The position numbers were made by a program, and so were the translations under genes. Below, in pieces: positions 24,923 to 34,579 of a stretch of 64,000 bases of DNA; the stretch's first letter is position 1; every line of letters starts with the position of its first letter. Source of the DNA: ENR-C20 sp942493145 (GTDB lineage Bacteria; Bacillota; Clostridia; Acetivibrionales; DTU013); assembly GCA_942493145.1 (NCBI GenBank), contig OW818679.1, forward strand, positions 496,001-560,000, in the 5' to 3' direction. The notes under the pieces are model-generated. The model searched no databases. It was not told the origin of the DNA and saw only the letters and a list, made by a program, of their open reading frames with translations.

Positions 24923-26209
24923 ATGTTGGTCAAAGTAGAGAATAAAGGAAAGAACATTGTTCAACTCGAAATAGAGGTTGACGCAGCAATATTTAATGAA
25001 GGTATGAAGAGGTCCTATTCAAAGAACGCTAATAAATTCAATATTCCAGGATTCAGAAAAGGCAAAGCGCCTCAGCATATGGTTGAGAAGTTTTATGGGG
25101 AACAAGCGCTTTACGAGGATGCCATCAATATAGTATGTCCAGACGCATATGAGGAAGCAATCAAAGAAAAGGATATCCACCCGGTGGAAAGGCCTGAGAT
25201 TGATATAGTTGAAATAGGAAGAAACAAGAACCTGATATTTACTGCAACCGTCACTGTTATGCCCGAGGTTGAACTCGGACAATATAAGGGAGTAGAGGTC
25301 ACAAAGTCTGTTTCTGAGGTATCAGATGAAGACCTTCAGAAGGAACTTGAGAAAAATGCGGAGAAGAATGCCCGCCTGATAACTGTGGAGGATCGTCCGA
25401 TACAATCCGGTGATACTGCTGTGATCGATTTCGAAGGGTTCATCGACGGAGTTGCTTTTGAGGGCGGAAGCGCACAGGGCCACAATCTGGTAATTGGTTC
25501 CGATACATTTATTCCTGGCTTCGAGGAGCAGCTCATTGGCGTTAATAAGGGCGATGAGATCGAAGTCAATGTCAACTTCCCCGAGGATTATGGAAAAGAG
25601 GAACTGTCAGGAAAACCTGCACTGTTCAAGGTAAAGGTAAATGAAATCAAGCTCAGGGAACTGCCGGTACTGGATGACGAATTCGCAAAGGATGTAAGTG
25701 AATTTGAAACCTTTGAGGAATATAAAGCTGACATCAGGAAAAAGCTGGTTGAGAGAGCTGAACACAATGCCCAGCATGAAAACGAAGAAAAGGTCCTGGA
25801 AAAGGTTGTTGCAAACGCAACTTTGGAGATTCCTGAAGTAATGATAAACAAGCATGTTGAAGAACTCATTTATGACTTTGCCATGAGGCTTCAATACCAG
25901 GGCCTTGATATACAGAAGTATATGGAGATCATGGGCATGGATATAGAAACCTTCAAGTCTCAGTTTGCAGGTAGAGCAGAGCAGGAAGTCAGGACTCAGC
26001 TGGTTGTTGAAGAGATAGCAAAAGCTGAAAAGGTTACTATAACTGAAGAAGAAGCATCCGAAGAGTTCCAGAGGCTTGCGGATAGCTATAAGCAGGACAA
26101 GTCGGATTTTATCAAGCAGCTCAAGCCTGAGGATCTTTCGTATATTGAGAACGGTCTCATGAGTAAGAAGATAGTCGACTTCCTGGTATCAAACGCAAAG
26201 TTCAACTGA
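24923..26209 (+). CDS. tig: Trigger factor
   Basis: A 428-residue ribosome-bound chaperone with prolyl isomerase activity. The ribosome-docking loop is GFRKGKAPQHMVEKFYG, the FKBP-type PPIase domain runs through VIDFEGFIDG and PGFEEQLIG, and the C-terminal helical arms follow. The order tig-clpP-clpX-lonB is classic for Clostridia. Confidence 0.97.
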   Translation: MLVKVENKGKNIVQLEIEVDAAIFNEGMKRSYSKNANKFNIPGFRKGKAPQHMVEKFYGEQALYEDAINIVCPDAYEEAIKEKDIHPVERPEIDIVEIGRNKNLIFTATVTVMPEVELGQYKGVEVTKSVSEVSDEDLQKELEKNAEKNARLITVEDRPIQSGDTAVIDFEGFIDGVAFEGGSAQGHNLVIGSDTFIPGFEEQLIGVNKGDEIEVNVNFPEDYGKEELSGKPALFKVKVNEIKLRELPVLDDEFAKDVSEFETFEEYKADIRKKLVERAEHNAQHENEEKVLEKVVANATLEIPEVMINKHVEELIYDFAMRLQYQGLDIQKYMEIMGMDIETFKSQFAGRAEQEVRTQLVVEEIAKAEKVTITEEEASEEFQRLADSYKQDKSDFIKQLKPEDLSYIENGLMSKKIVDFLVSNAKFN

Positions 26210-26342
26210 TTGCTTAATTTGTTGTTTATACAGGTCAGGCAATGGGAAAAAATAAGGAAATATAAACATTATCTCTTACAAAGCCGTAATATATATAAGA
26301 GATTATGATGGCAATATTAAGAGATTATGGAGGAGGAAATTT

Positions 26343-26927
26343 ATGAGCCTTGTACCGATAGTTGTTGAGCAATCGAATCGTGGGGAACGTTCCTATGATA
26401 TATTCTCAATGCTCCTTAAAGAAAGAATTATCATGTTAAGCGATGAAGTAAATGATGTTACTGCCAGCCTGATAGTTGCGCAGATGCTTTATCTGGAGTC
26501 GGCGGACCCCGACAAGGATATCCAGCTGTATATAAACAGCCCGGGAGGTTCTATAACATCAGGTTTTGCCATATATGACACCATGCAGCATGTTAAATGC
26601 GACGTACAGACCATTTGTTTCGGTTTGGCCGCAAGCATGGGAGCATTCCTCCTTGCTTCCGGAACAAAAGGCAAGAGGTTTGCACTGCCGAACAGCGAGA
26701 TCATGATACATCAGCCGCTGGGAGGAACTCAGGGTCAGGCTACGGATATAAAGATCCGCACAGAATGGTTGTTGAAAATAAAGAATAAGTTAAACGTTAT
26801 TTTGAGCGAGAAAACAGGTCAGCCGCTGGAGAAGATTGAAAGAGATGTAGAAAGAGATTTCTTCATGTCAGCAGAGGAAGCAAAGGCTTATGGACTGGTC
26901 GACGAAGTGATGGTTAGAAGGAAATAA
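26343..26927 (+). CDS. clpP: ATP-dependent Clp protease proteolytic subunit
   Basis: 194 residues with the full Ser-His-Asp triad: Ser98 in GLAASMGAF, His123 in IMIHQPLGG, Asp172 in ERDFFMSAEEA. It forms the tetradecameric protease barrel fed by ClpX, whose gene follows after 12 nt. The AGGAGG site precedes the ATG. Confidence 0.98.
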   Translation: MSLVPIVVEQSNRGERSYDIFSMLLKERIIMLSDEVNDVTASLIVAQMLYLESADPDKDIQLYINSPGGSITSGFAIYDTMQHVKCDVQTICFGLAASMGAFLLASGTKGKRFALPNSEIMIHQPLGGTQGQATDIKIRTEWLLKIKNKLNVILSEKTGQPLEKIERDVERDFFMSAEEAKAYGLVDEVMVRRK

Positions 26928-26939
26928 TGGGGTGTAACG

Positions 26940-28235
26940 ATGGCCAGATATGATGAGAAGAAGCAGTTGAAATGTTCCTTCTGTGGGAAAACCCAGGAAC
27001 AGGTTAAAAGATTGGTGGCAGGTCCAGGCGTATACATCTGTGACGAGTGTATCGAGCTTTGCTCTGAAATTATTGAAGAGGAATTTGAAGAGACAAAGAC
27101 CGAAAAGGAATTGAATGAAATTCCCAAGCCTAAGGAGATTAAAGCGATACTCGACCAGTATGTCATTGGGCAGGAGCAGGCCAAGAAAAGCCTTTCCGTT
27201 GCGGTTTACAACCACTACAAGAGGATAAATTCCGACGTCAAGTCAAGTGATGTTGAAATCCAAAAGAGCAATATAGTCATGCTCGGACCGACGGGCTCGG
27301 GAAAGACACTTTTGGCACAGACACTGGCAAAGGTTCTGAACGTTCCTTTTGCCATTGCCGATGCGACATCACTAACTGAAGCAGGTTATGTGGGCGAGGA
27401 TGTTGAGAATATCCTTCTCAAACTCATACAGGCTGCCGATTATGATGTTGAAAAAGCCGAGAAGGGCATTATTTATATCGACGAAATTGACAAAATAGCG
27501 AGAAAATCTGAGAATCCTTCGATAACAAGGGACGTAAGTGGCGAAGGAGTTCAACAGGCGCTTCTTAAAATACTGGAAGGTACGACTGCTTCAGTTCCGC
27601 CTCAGGGTGGAAGGAAGCATCCTCACCAGGAGTTTATTCAGATTGACACGACTAATATTCTCTTCATATGTGGCGGAGCCTTTGACGGTATCGACAAGAT
27701 AATCCAGAACAGGATCGGGAAAAAATCCATCGGCTTCGGAGCAAAGATAGAAAGCAAGAAGGAAAAGGAACCGAACCAGTTGCTCTGCCAGATACTGCCC
27801 CAGGATCTTTTGAAGTACGGGCTGATTCCGGAATTTGTCGGCAGACTGCCTGTAATGGTGACATTGCAGTCACTTGATAAGACGGCGCTGGTCCAGATAC
27901 TGACAGAGCCCAGGAACGCTCTGGCAAAGCAGTACCAGAAGCTTTTCGAGATGGATGATGCTATTCTGGAATTCGAGCCGGAAGCTCTGGAGGCTATAGC
28001 CGAAAAGGCCCTGACCAGGAATACTGGAGCACGTGGTCTCAGGGCCATTATTGAAGAGATAATGCTCGATGTAATGTACGAGATCCCTTCATCAACTAAT
28101 GTTGAGAAATGTACGGTCACAAGGGATACGGTCGAGTCGAATGCAGAGCCGCAGATGGTTTTAAATGAAAACCGTAAGCCGCTAAAGAAGGCCATCAACA
28201 AAAAGACAAGAGTCAAAAAGGAATCAGCGTCTTAA
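26940..28235 (+). CDS. clpX: ClpX ATPase subunit
   Basis: 431-residue AAA+ unfoldase. The N-terminal zinc-binding domain uses Cys12, Cys15, Cys34 and Cys37; Walker A is GPTGSGKT, Walker B IIYIDEIDKI, and the pore loop GYVGED. ClpXP degrades tmRNA-tagged proteins, and the tmRNA gene and smpB lie ~8 kb downstream. The C-terminal tail is Lys-rich. Confidence 0.98.
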   Translation: MARYDEKKQLKCSFCGKTQEQVKRLVAGPGVYICDECIELCSEIIEEEFEETKTEKELNEIPKPKEIKAILDQYVIGQEQAKKSLSVAVYNHYKRINSDVKSSDVEIQKSNIVMLGPTGSGKTLLAQTLAKVLNVPFAIADATSLTEAGYVGEDVENILLKLIQAADYDVEKAEKGIIYIDEIDKIARKSENPSITRDVSGEGVQQALLKILEGTTASVPPQGGRKHPHQEFIQIDTTNILFICGGAFDGIDKIIQNRIGKKSIGFGAKIESKKEKEPNQLLCQILPQDLLKYGLIPEFVGRLPVMVTLQSLDKTALVQILTEPRNALAKQYQKLFEMDDAILEFEPEALEAIAEKALTRNTGARGLRAIIEEIMLDVMYEIPSSTNVEKCTVTRDTVESNAEPQMVLNENRKPLKKAINKKTRVKKESAS

Positions 28236-28283
28236 GAGGTCCGGAGAGCTAACGGATAAGTAAATAATCGCAATGTGGTTTAG

Positions 28284-28308
28284 GGGAAGGCTGACGCCTT
28301 CCCTTTTT
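28284..28308 (+). terminator. Intrinsic terminator after clpX
   Basis: GGGAAGGC, TGAC loop region, GCCTTCCC and TTTTT. Confidence 0.88.
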
Positions 28309-28322
28309 GTCGGGGTTTTGTT

Positions 28323-28370
28323 GGGGACGGTTCTCACTCTGCTATTTAGCAGAGTGGAGAACCGTCCCCA
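28323..28370 (+). repeat. GGGGACGGTTCTC hairpin repeat
   Basis: GGGGACGGTTCTC pairs with GAGAACCGTCCCC, with an inner stem CTCTGCTA/TAGCAGAG. This is a long near-perfect hairpin of a type often dispersed in clostridial genomes. It lies between clpX and lonB. Confidence 0.75.
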
Positions 28371-28451
28371 CTAAGAAGGAATAAATTTGATTCATTGGCA
28401 AATACTACGCATGAATGGCCGAATAGGGCAAAGGGAGGCTGGAGTGCTTAA

Positions 28452-30146
28452 ATGATGACAGGATTGTTGATGCTCATTCAATTATTCTTTTCGTTTGTGG
28501 TAGGTATATATTTTTTGAACATGTTGAAAGCACAGCGCGGAAACCGATCCGTCATAGAGAGGGAGTCTGTCAGGGAGCTGGAAAAGCTGCGGCGACTCAA
28601 AGAGATAAAGCTGACAGAGCCGCTGTCCGAGAAGACAAGACCGTCTACGATAAATGAAATAGTAGGTCAGGAGCAAGGCTTGAAAGCTTTGAAGGCAGCC
28701 CTTTGCGGGCCGAATCCCCAGCATGTGATTATCTATGGACCTCCCGGGGTCGGAAAGACGGCTGCGGCACGGGTGATTCTTGAGGAAGCCAAAAGGGAAC
28801 CCCTGTCTCCCTTCAGGAAGGAAGCAGGATTTGTAGAAGTGGATGCGACCATCCTGCGCTTTGACGAAAGGGGCATAGCCGACCCGCTGATAGGTTCGGT
28901 ACATGATCCCATTTATCAGGGGGCGGGGGCATATGGATCGGCAGGAATACCGCAGCCCAAGCCGGGTGCTGTGACTAAAGCGCATGGAGGCATCCTGTTC
29001 ATAGATGAGATTGGTGAACTTCATTCCATACAGATGAACAAGCTTCTAAAAGTGCTGGAAGACAGGAAGGTCTTTCTTGAAAGCGCATATTACAGTTCTG
29101 AAGATGCAAATATCCCTGTACATATACATGAGATATTTCAGAAGGGGCTTCCGGCAGATTTCAGGCTTGTCGGAGCTACCACCCGTACAGCGGATGATTT
29201 GCCGCCGGCGCTCCGGAGCAGGTGCGTGGAGATATACTTCAGACCGCTGACATGTGACGAGATAACACTGGTAGCAGGAAATGCCGGATTTAAAGGCGGT
29301 TTTGTACTTGAACCCGGTTCTGAGGAGCTGATAGCGGAATATGCCCAGAATGGCAGGGATGCAGTAAATATAGTACAGATAGCCGGAGGGATAGTTCAGG
29401 TTGAAGGACGCAATATGATAACAAGGAAGGATATCGAATGGGTAGCAGAATTCGGCCATTACAGCCCGCGTTTGGAAAAGAAGGTTGGAGGACATGAGGA
29501 GCATGTAGGATGCATGAATGGCCTTGCGGTATTCGGTAACAGCACCGGCATAGTCATCGATATAGAGGTAGCTGCCTCGAGGATAGGAGTAAGATATGGC
29601 GACCGGAAGGGCGGTCTCATGGTAACAGGTATGATTGAAGAGGAAGAGATGGACAACAGGGGGCATGTTCTTAAGAAGACCAGCTCAGCAAGAGCTTCTG
29701 TTGAAAATGTTCTGACGGTTTTGAAAAGGTATCTCGAACTGAATATAAATGACTATGACATACATTTGAACTTTCCCGGGGGTATCCCCATTGACGGACC
29801 GTCGGCGGGAATTGCAATAGCGATGGCCGTGTATTCTGCAATCAAGGAACTGCCTGTGCAAAACGACATAGCAATGACCGGCGAGCTTTCAATAAGGGGA
29901 AAGGTGAAACCGGTGGGAGGGGTAGCGGCGAAAATCGAAGCGGCAAGAAGGGCTGGTATCAGTAAGGTTCTTATACCAAGAGAAAACTGGCAGGAGAGGT
30001 TTGTAGATGCTGGTATTGAGGTTGTGCCGGTAGATGATATTATGGAGGTTATTTCCCATACCTTTAGCGATTCCCAGAGCAAGACGGATGAAAAAGCATT
30101 GGCAATGCCTGCGCTTACCATGCTGGGAAATGTTACAGTATTGTAA
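28452..30146 (+). CDS. lonB: ATP-dependent protease LonB
   Basis: 564 residues. A membrane anchor at about residues 5-24 is followed by an AAA+ module (Walker A GPPGVGKT, 96-103; Walker B GGILFIDEIGELH) and a C-terminal Lon protease domain with the Ser-Lys dyad (GPSAGIAIAM; Lys in GGVAAKIEAARRAG). The N-terminal Lon substrate domain is absent, which separates LonB from LonA. In Bacillus LonB is forespore-associated. It follows the tig-clpP-clpX group as usual. Confidence 0.95.
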   Translation: MMTGLLMLIQLFFSFVVGIYFLNMLKAQRGNRSVIERESVRELEKLRRLKEIKLTEPLSEKTRPSTINEIVGQEQGLKALKAALCGPNPQHVIIYGPPGVGKTAAARVILEEAKREPLSPFRKEAGFVEVDATILRFDERGIADPLIGSVHDPIYQGAGAYGSAGIPQPKPGAVTKAHGGILFIDEIGELHSIQMNKLLKVLEDRKVFLESAYYSSEDANIPVHIHEIFQKGLPADFRLVGATTRTADDLPPALRSRCVEIYFRPLTCDEITLVAGNAGFKGGFVLEPGSEELIAEYAQNGRDAVNIVQIAGGIVQVEGRNMITRKDIEWVAEFGHYSPRLEKKVGGHEEHVGCMNGLAVFGNSTGIVIDIEVAASRIGVRYGDRKGGLMVTGMIEEEEMDNRGHVLKKTSSARASVENVLTVLKRYLELNINDYDIHLNFPGGIPIDGPSAGIAIAMAVYSAIKELPVQNDIAMTGELSIRGKVKPVGGVAAKIEAARRAGISKVLIPRENWQERFVDAGIEVVPVDDIMEVISHTFSDSQSKTDEKALAMPALTMLGNVTVL

Positions 30147-30256
30147 GATGTCTTCTATTTACAAACACAGCTACAGAAGGTAATATTTATCTATGTGTTT
30201 TAATAAGTATGATTTAAATCGTGTTTATTATATTATCTGAGGGGGAAACGGTTGAA

Positions 30257-31048
30257 TTGACAGTCATTCAGAGTATAATTCTGGGTATAATACAGGGCTT
30301 GACAGAGTTCCTGCCCATTAGCAGTTCAGGACATCTTGTTGTTTTTCAGAAATTATTTGGACTTGAGGAAGGTGTTGTAACCTTTGATATTGCTGTACAT
30401 GTCGCTACATTAGCAGGTATAGTCATTGTCCTCAGAGAAGATATACTGGCCATATTTAAAAAACCAACGGGGAAGCTTACGTTGCTGCTTATTGCGGGAA
30501 CAATTCCGACACTTGTTCTGGCGGTTATCTTCAAGGGATTGTTCGAAAAGCTTTTTGCATCCGGCGTCACTCTGGGCTTCGAGTTCATCTTTACAGGCCT
30601 GGTTCTATGGTATGCCGAAAGTGTCAGGAGCAGGAATAAAAATGTGGAACAGACAAGCTACGGGGATGCTGCCATCATAGGTGTGGCTCAAGCTGTAGCA
30701 ATAATGCCTGCTGTATCAAGATCAGGCCTTACCTTGGCTGCTGCATTGGCCAGAGGTCTCAACAGGGAATTTGCTTTGAAATTTTCATTCCTGATGTCCA
30801 TACCGGTGATTCTTGCAGCAGCAGCAGCGGACGGATATGATGCTATAAAAACCGGATCGTTGTTAGCGGAAACGGGAGCGTTACCAATGATTGCAGGGAT
30901 GCTGGCAGCGGGTATATCTGGATATCTGGCTGTAAAATTCATGCTAAAGATTTTTTCCAAGACGAGTCTCAAGGTGTTTTCATATTACGTTTTAATACTT
31001 GGGGCACTTATCATAGCAGACCAGTTCATCTTCAAGATAGTCTTTTAG
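30257..31048 (+). CDS. uppP: Undecaprenyl-diphosphate phosphatase (BacA/UppP)
   Basis: A polytopic membrane enzyme of 263 residues that recycles the cell-wall lipid carrier. The signatures are IIQGLTEFLPISSSGHLV and MPAVSRSGLTLAAAL, which include the catalytic Glu, His, Ser and Arg residues. I chose TTG at 30257, 11 nt after GAGGGGG. A terminator follows at 31157. Confidence 0.95.
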   Translation: MTVIQSIILGIIQGLTEFLPISSSGHLVVFQKLFGLEEGVVTFDIAVHVATLAGIVIVLREDILAIFKKPTGKLTLLLIAGTIPTLVLAVIFKGLFEKLFASGVTLGFEFIFTGLVLWYAESVRSRNKNVEQTSYGDAAIIGVAQAVAIMPAVSRSGLTLAAALARGLNREFALKFSFLMSIPVILAAAAADGYDAIKTGSLLAETGALPMIAGMLAAGISGYLAVKFMLKIFSKTSLKVFSYYVLILGALIIADQFIFKIVF

Positions 31049-31156
31049 CTTATTATAGGACTATAGGCCTAGTTGATTCAGGTCTTATATACTATATTAA
31101 ATGGGAAATTATTCTGATATCATTGTTGTGAACATTAGCATTTCTCCTGATAAGGA

Positions 31157-31185
31157 GCATGGAGGCGACTCCATGTTTTTTTTAT
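31157..31185 (+). terminator. Intrinsic terminator after uppP
   Basis: GCATGGAG, loop GCGA, CTCCATG and a run of eight or more T. Confidence 0.85.
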
Positions 31186-31224
31186 CTTTTTTACGACAGA
31201 ATAATTGGGCAAGGTCTATCCAAC

Positions 31225-31300
31225 CTGTCTTTCCTGCCAAAAACGTGTATTTCCAGCCAACAACATGTCTTTCCAGCCAACAACATGTCTTTCCTGCCAG
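31225..31300 (+). repeat. Short tandem repeat upstream of tsaD
   Basis: Units of about 20-21 nt containing CAACATGTCTTTCCAGCCAA, with degenerate flanking units (CTGTCTTTCCTGCCA). No function is apparent. Confidence 0.7.
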
Positions 31301-31371
31301 CACTTGTAAACAGGGATAATTTAAGCTATTATCTTTTATGGGTATATTAATATGAGAGAGCAGGTGCTTTT

Positions 31372-32391
31372 TTGAAGGATACTATAATATTGGGAATAGA
31401 GACCAGCTGCGACGAAACGTCGGCGGCCATCGTGTCAAACGGAAGGAAAATCCTGTCGAATGTGATTTCATCACAAGTGGACCTGCATTCAAAATACGGG
31501 GGAGTAGTTCCTGAGATAGCTTCAAGAAAGCATGTCGAGCTGATTATGCCTGTAATAAACCAGGCGCTGGAAGAAGCGGGAACCAGTCTTGACGGGATAG
31601 ATGCCGTTGGGGTCACATATGGTCCCGGTCTTGTAGGAGCTCTTCTGGTCGGTCTGTCGGCGGCAAAGGGACTTGCTTTTTCTATCGGCAGACCTTTGGT
31701 AGGAGTACATCACATAGAAGGCCATATAGCTGCCAACTATCTCGACCATAGCGAGCTGGAGCCCCCATTCATATGCCTTGTCGCTTCTGGAGGACACAGT
31801 CATATCGTTAATGTATCCGGATATAATCAATTTGAGATATTGGGACAGACCAGGGATGATGCTGCAGGAGAGGCCTTCGACAAGATTGCAAGGGCTATAG
31901 GACTGGGTTATCCGGGCGGACCGTTGATAGACAGGATGGCAGTGAATGGTAACAACAGGGCCGTTGAGCTGCCGAGGGTCTATTTCAGTGACAAAAGCCT
32001 GGATTTTAGCTTCAGTGGCTTGAAAACCGCAGTCCTTAACTATCTGAACGGAATGGAGCAAAAAGGCATACCAATTTCCATAGAGGATGTGTGTGCCAGT
32101 TTTCAACAGGCGGTAGTCGATGTTCTTGTCACTAATACAATAAAGGCGGCAAAAAAGACAAATTCAGGCATAATTGCTCTTGCCGGGGGAGTCGCTTCAA
32201 ATTCACAACTCAGAAGAGAGATGGAAGAGCGTGCAAAAGCCGTAGGAATAAGAGTTTTATTCCCGAAACCAATACTGTGTACCGACAACGCGGCGATGAT
32301 AGCCTGTGCCGCATATTATGAATTCATGTCGGGAAATGTGGCCGATCTTCATCTAAATGCTGTTCCTGGTCTTAAGTTGGGCGAGAGATAA
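31372..32391 (+). CDS. tsaD: tRNA N6-threonylcarbamoyladenosine transferase
   Basis: 339 residues; transfers threonylcarbamoyl to A37 of tRNA with TsaB and TsaE. It shows ILGIETSCDETSAAIV at the start, the PEIASRKHVE segment, the metal-binding HHIEGHIAANY motif (H-x3-H), SGGHSHIV and a C-terminal ALAGGVASNSQLR. It starts with TTG at 31372. It is unlinked to the tsaE-tsaB operon 16 kb away. Confidence 0.97.
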   Translation: MKDTIILGIETSCDETSAAIVSNGRKILSNVISSQVDLHSKYGGVVPEIASRKHVELIMPVINQALEEAGTSLDGIDAVGVTYGPGLVGALLVGLSAAKGLAFSIGRPLVGVHHIEGHIAANYLDHSELEPPFICLVASGGHSHIVNVSGYNQFEILGQTRDDAAGEAFDKIARAIGLGYPGGPLIDRMAVNGNNRAVELPRVYFSDKSLDFSFSGLKTAVLNYLNGMEQKGIPISIEDVCASFQQAVVDVLVTNTIKAAKKTNSGIIALAGGVASNSQLRREMEERAKAVGIRVLFPKPILCTDNAAMIACAAYYEFMSGNVADLHLNAVPGLKLGER

Positions 32392-32501
32392 CAAGGCTGA
32401 CTCACGTAAAAAATCGGGAAAAATGAGAAAGAAAAAGGCAAAAAAAATAAGAAAGTTGGCTTTTTTCAGGAAATTTTGATTGATTTTGTTGAAAGTTAAG
32501 C

Positions 32502-32584
32502 TGTGAATAATGTGGAAAATAAGCTAAAATGCAGTAAATTGGCACATTGTGAACTGTGGATAAAACTGTGGAAAATGTGGATAA
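32502..32584 (+). promoter_or_regulatory. Cluster of DnaA-box-like sequences
   Basis: Five same-strand 9-mers close to the DnaA box complement TGTGGATAA: TGTGAATAA (32502), TGTGGAAAA (32511), TGTGGATAA (32555), TGTGGAAAA (32567) and TGTGGATAA (32576). Two are exact. The site lies in the 200-nt gap between convergent tsaD and the lytic transglycosylase gene. There is no dnaA or dnaN nearby, so it is not an obvious chromosomal origin. Confidence 0.55.
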
Positions 32585-32589
32585 ATAAA

Positions 32590-33297
32590 TTATTCGTCCC
32601 CAGAATATTGTCTATAAAAATTCAAAACTTTCTTTACATAGTTCTGAGTTTCTGAATATGGTGGAATTCCGTTATATTTCTTAACACTATTCGGTCCTGC
32701 ATTGTAAGCTGCAAGAGCAAGACTGAGATCGCCGTCGAAAGTGACAAGCTGATCCTTCAGGTATTTAGCTCCCCCATCGATATTCTGCTCAATATCCCAT
32801 GGGTTGTCCACTCCAAGGGCATCGGCGGTTCCCGGCATAAGTTGCATCAAGCCCTGGGCTCCTGTACTTGATAAGGAATAAGGGTTAAAATTCGACTCCT
32901 GCTTGATTACCGACATTAACAGATCCTGATCGAGATTATATTTTGCGGCAGCTTCCTTGACACTCTGAGTGATCGTGCTCATCTGTTTCGACTTATCAGT
33001 CGGAATGTAAGATTTACTGGCTGCGAGTGAAAGCTTTGCTCTCGCGATTTCGGAAGCATACTTGCCAGAGGCTGAAGTTGTTGAGCCTGAAGTGGATTTT
33101 CCCGAGGTACCGGTACCGGAAGTCGAATCGGTCAAGGAGCCTGAATTGCCAGATTCCTGCGATTCCAATGTTTTTTGCGAGCTGTCCAGATATTCTTCAA
33201 ACGAAGAGTTGTCAACAAGACCCCTGATTTTTATGGGAACCCTGCTTTGTATATCTGCCAGTTTCTGTTGAAAAATGTCCGATACCTTTATAACCAA
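32590..33297 (-). CDS. Lytic transglycosylase, SLT domain
   Basis: 235 residues. A Ser/Thr/Gly-rich linker (about residues 45-80) separates an N-terminal helical part from a C-terminal SLT fold with catalytic Glu134 (VIKQESNFNP), GAQGLMQLMPGTA and LALAAYNAGPNSVKKYNG. It cleaves peptidoglycan. There is no classic signal peptide, which is common for this clostridial subfamily. Confidence 0.92.
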   Translation of the reverse strand: MVIKVSDIFQQKLADIQSRVPIKIRGLVDNSSFEEYLDSSQKTLESQESGNSGSLTDSTSGTGTSGKSTSGSTTSASGKYASEIARAKLSLAASKSYIPTDKSKQMSTITQSVKEAAAKYNLDQDLLMSVIKQESNFNPYSLSSTGAQGLMQLMPGTADALGVDNPWDIEQNIDGGAKYLKDQLVTFDGDLSLALAAYNAGPNSVKKYNGIPPYSETQNYVKKVLNFYRQYSGDE

Positions 33298-33483
33298 CTC
33301 ATCACCCCAAAATACAAATAAAACCCGTATCTATTTAAAAACGTCAATTATTATTTCAATTATAGCAGCAAATAAGAATCGGTTCAAATCATAAGGCCTG
33401 CCAATATTATATATATCGGATATATAAAGGCATTGCTTAACAGAGGGACATGATCAATTGGATTATCCCCTGGCCAGGGCGAA

Positions 33484-33792
33484 TTACGCAACAGGATTGG
33501 ACTTAAGTATAAATTTGGAGCAGATATTTTTCTTTGTACCATCGAAATGCCTTACTGTGAAAAGCTGACAATAGCCCATTGTCGTGTTGACCTCTGCAGC
33601 CTCCAGCATCAGGAAGTTGCAGTCTATGCAACGGTATGAATATAACTCGGCTTTAGTACTTTCGGGGTTGCACCTGTGCTTAACGCAGGTGAAATCCCGC
33701 GACACCACGCCTTTATGCCTGCAAATCAAGTCATTGTTGAAATTGTTTTGAACTGCATTTCTGCAATTGATGCAACTCTTTTGTATTCTCAT
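33484..33792 (-). CDS. Cysteine-rich small protein, unknown
   Basis: 102 residues starting at an ATG (33792) behind GGGAGG; a longer upstream reading is unlikely. It has several Cys pairs (CINCRNA, CRH, CVKHRC, CIDC, YCQLF, C near the end), which suggests metal binding. I recognise no family. Confidence 0.65.
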   Translation of the reverse strand: MRIQKSCINCRNAVQNNFNNDLICRHKGVVSRDFTCVKHRCNPESTKAELYSYRCIDCNFLMLEAAEVNTTMGYCQLFTVRHFDGTKKNICSKFILKSNPVA

Positions 33793-34030
33793 ATTGGAAG
33801 CCTCCCTGCCCGGAATAGTTTTCTGATGTGATGGGTTATTATTTACAGTTAGGGTTTTAGTATTATCAAGGGATACAATTATAATATAACACCATTTGGA
33901 TATGGATGACAATAAAGGGGAAATATGACTAGAGCATATGTGGGTATTTTATTGAAGACAGATAATGTATAATAGAAAGCAAAACACAATTATTTGCCAT
34001 TGTGTAATAAATTACATGGGGGTGTTATAT

Positions 34031-34504
34031 ATGAAAAAACCCACTGTGCTGCGAAAGAGATTCATCCCATTCGAGGTAGTTGACATTTCGGACGACGAAC
34101 TGGTTTTCAGGGATGACAGGCTAATGGTAACAAAATGGAAAGCAATAAAACCCAGGCCGGATCTGTATGGAGGCATATCCTTCACATTCCTGGACGAGGG
34201 AATCAAGCTTGGCCGCTTTTATGACGCCGAAAGCAACTTTCTGTATTGGTACTGCGATATAATTGAGATAGAATACGACGAAGAGAAGGATACATATACA
34301 CTTGTCGACCTGCTTGTAGATATTAAGGTCATGCCCGACGGAATGGTCAGATTACTGGATGCGGATGAGCTGGCTGATGCACTCGAAAAGGGCCTTGTTA
34401 ATACGGCGCAGGCTTGCAGGGCGTTGAAGACACTTGACAGCGTCCTGCGAAAGGTTTATACCGGGAAATTTCCTCCTGAAGTATGCCTGGAATATGAGTA
34501 TTGA
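34031..34504 (+). CDS. DUF402 family protein
   Basis: 157 residues. The core YWYCDIIEIEYDEEKDTYT followed by LVDLLVDIKVMPDG matches the DUF402 (FomD/YgaC-like) fold, whose characterised members are nucleotide phosphohydrolases. I chose ATG at 34031 behind GGGGGTG. Confidence 0.85.
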   Translation: MKKPTVLRKRFIPFEVVDISDDELVFRDDRLMVTKWKAIKPRPDLYGGISFTFLDEGIKLGRFYDAESNFLYWYCDIIEIEYDEEKDTYTLVDLLVDIKVMPDGMVRLLDADELADALEKGLVNTAQACRALKTLDSVLRKVYTGKFPPEVCLEYEY

Positions 34505-34579
34505 AGCACTGGCTCCGAAGGGCATTGCAATAAAGGAATCAGGGAAACAAAGGAATCAGGGAAAATAAGGAGGTGCGGA

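Noticed and set aside
31109..31350. Short ORFs over the tandem repeat before tsaD
   Set aside because: The reading frames are made by the repeats and lack ribosome-binding sites or recognisable domains.
32502..32584. The DnaA-box cluster as the chromosomal origin
   Set aside because: No dnaA, dnaN, rpmH or AT-rich unwinding region with partner genes; the neighbours are tsaD and a transglycosylase.
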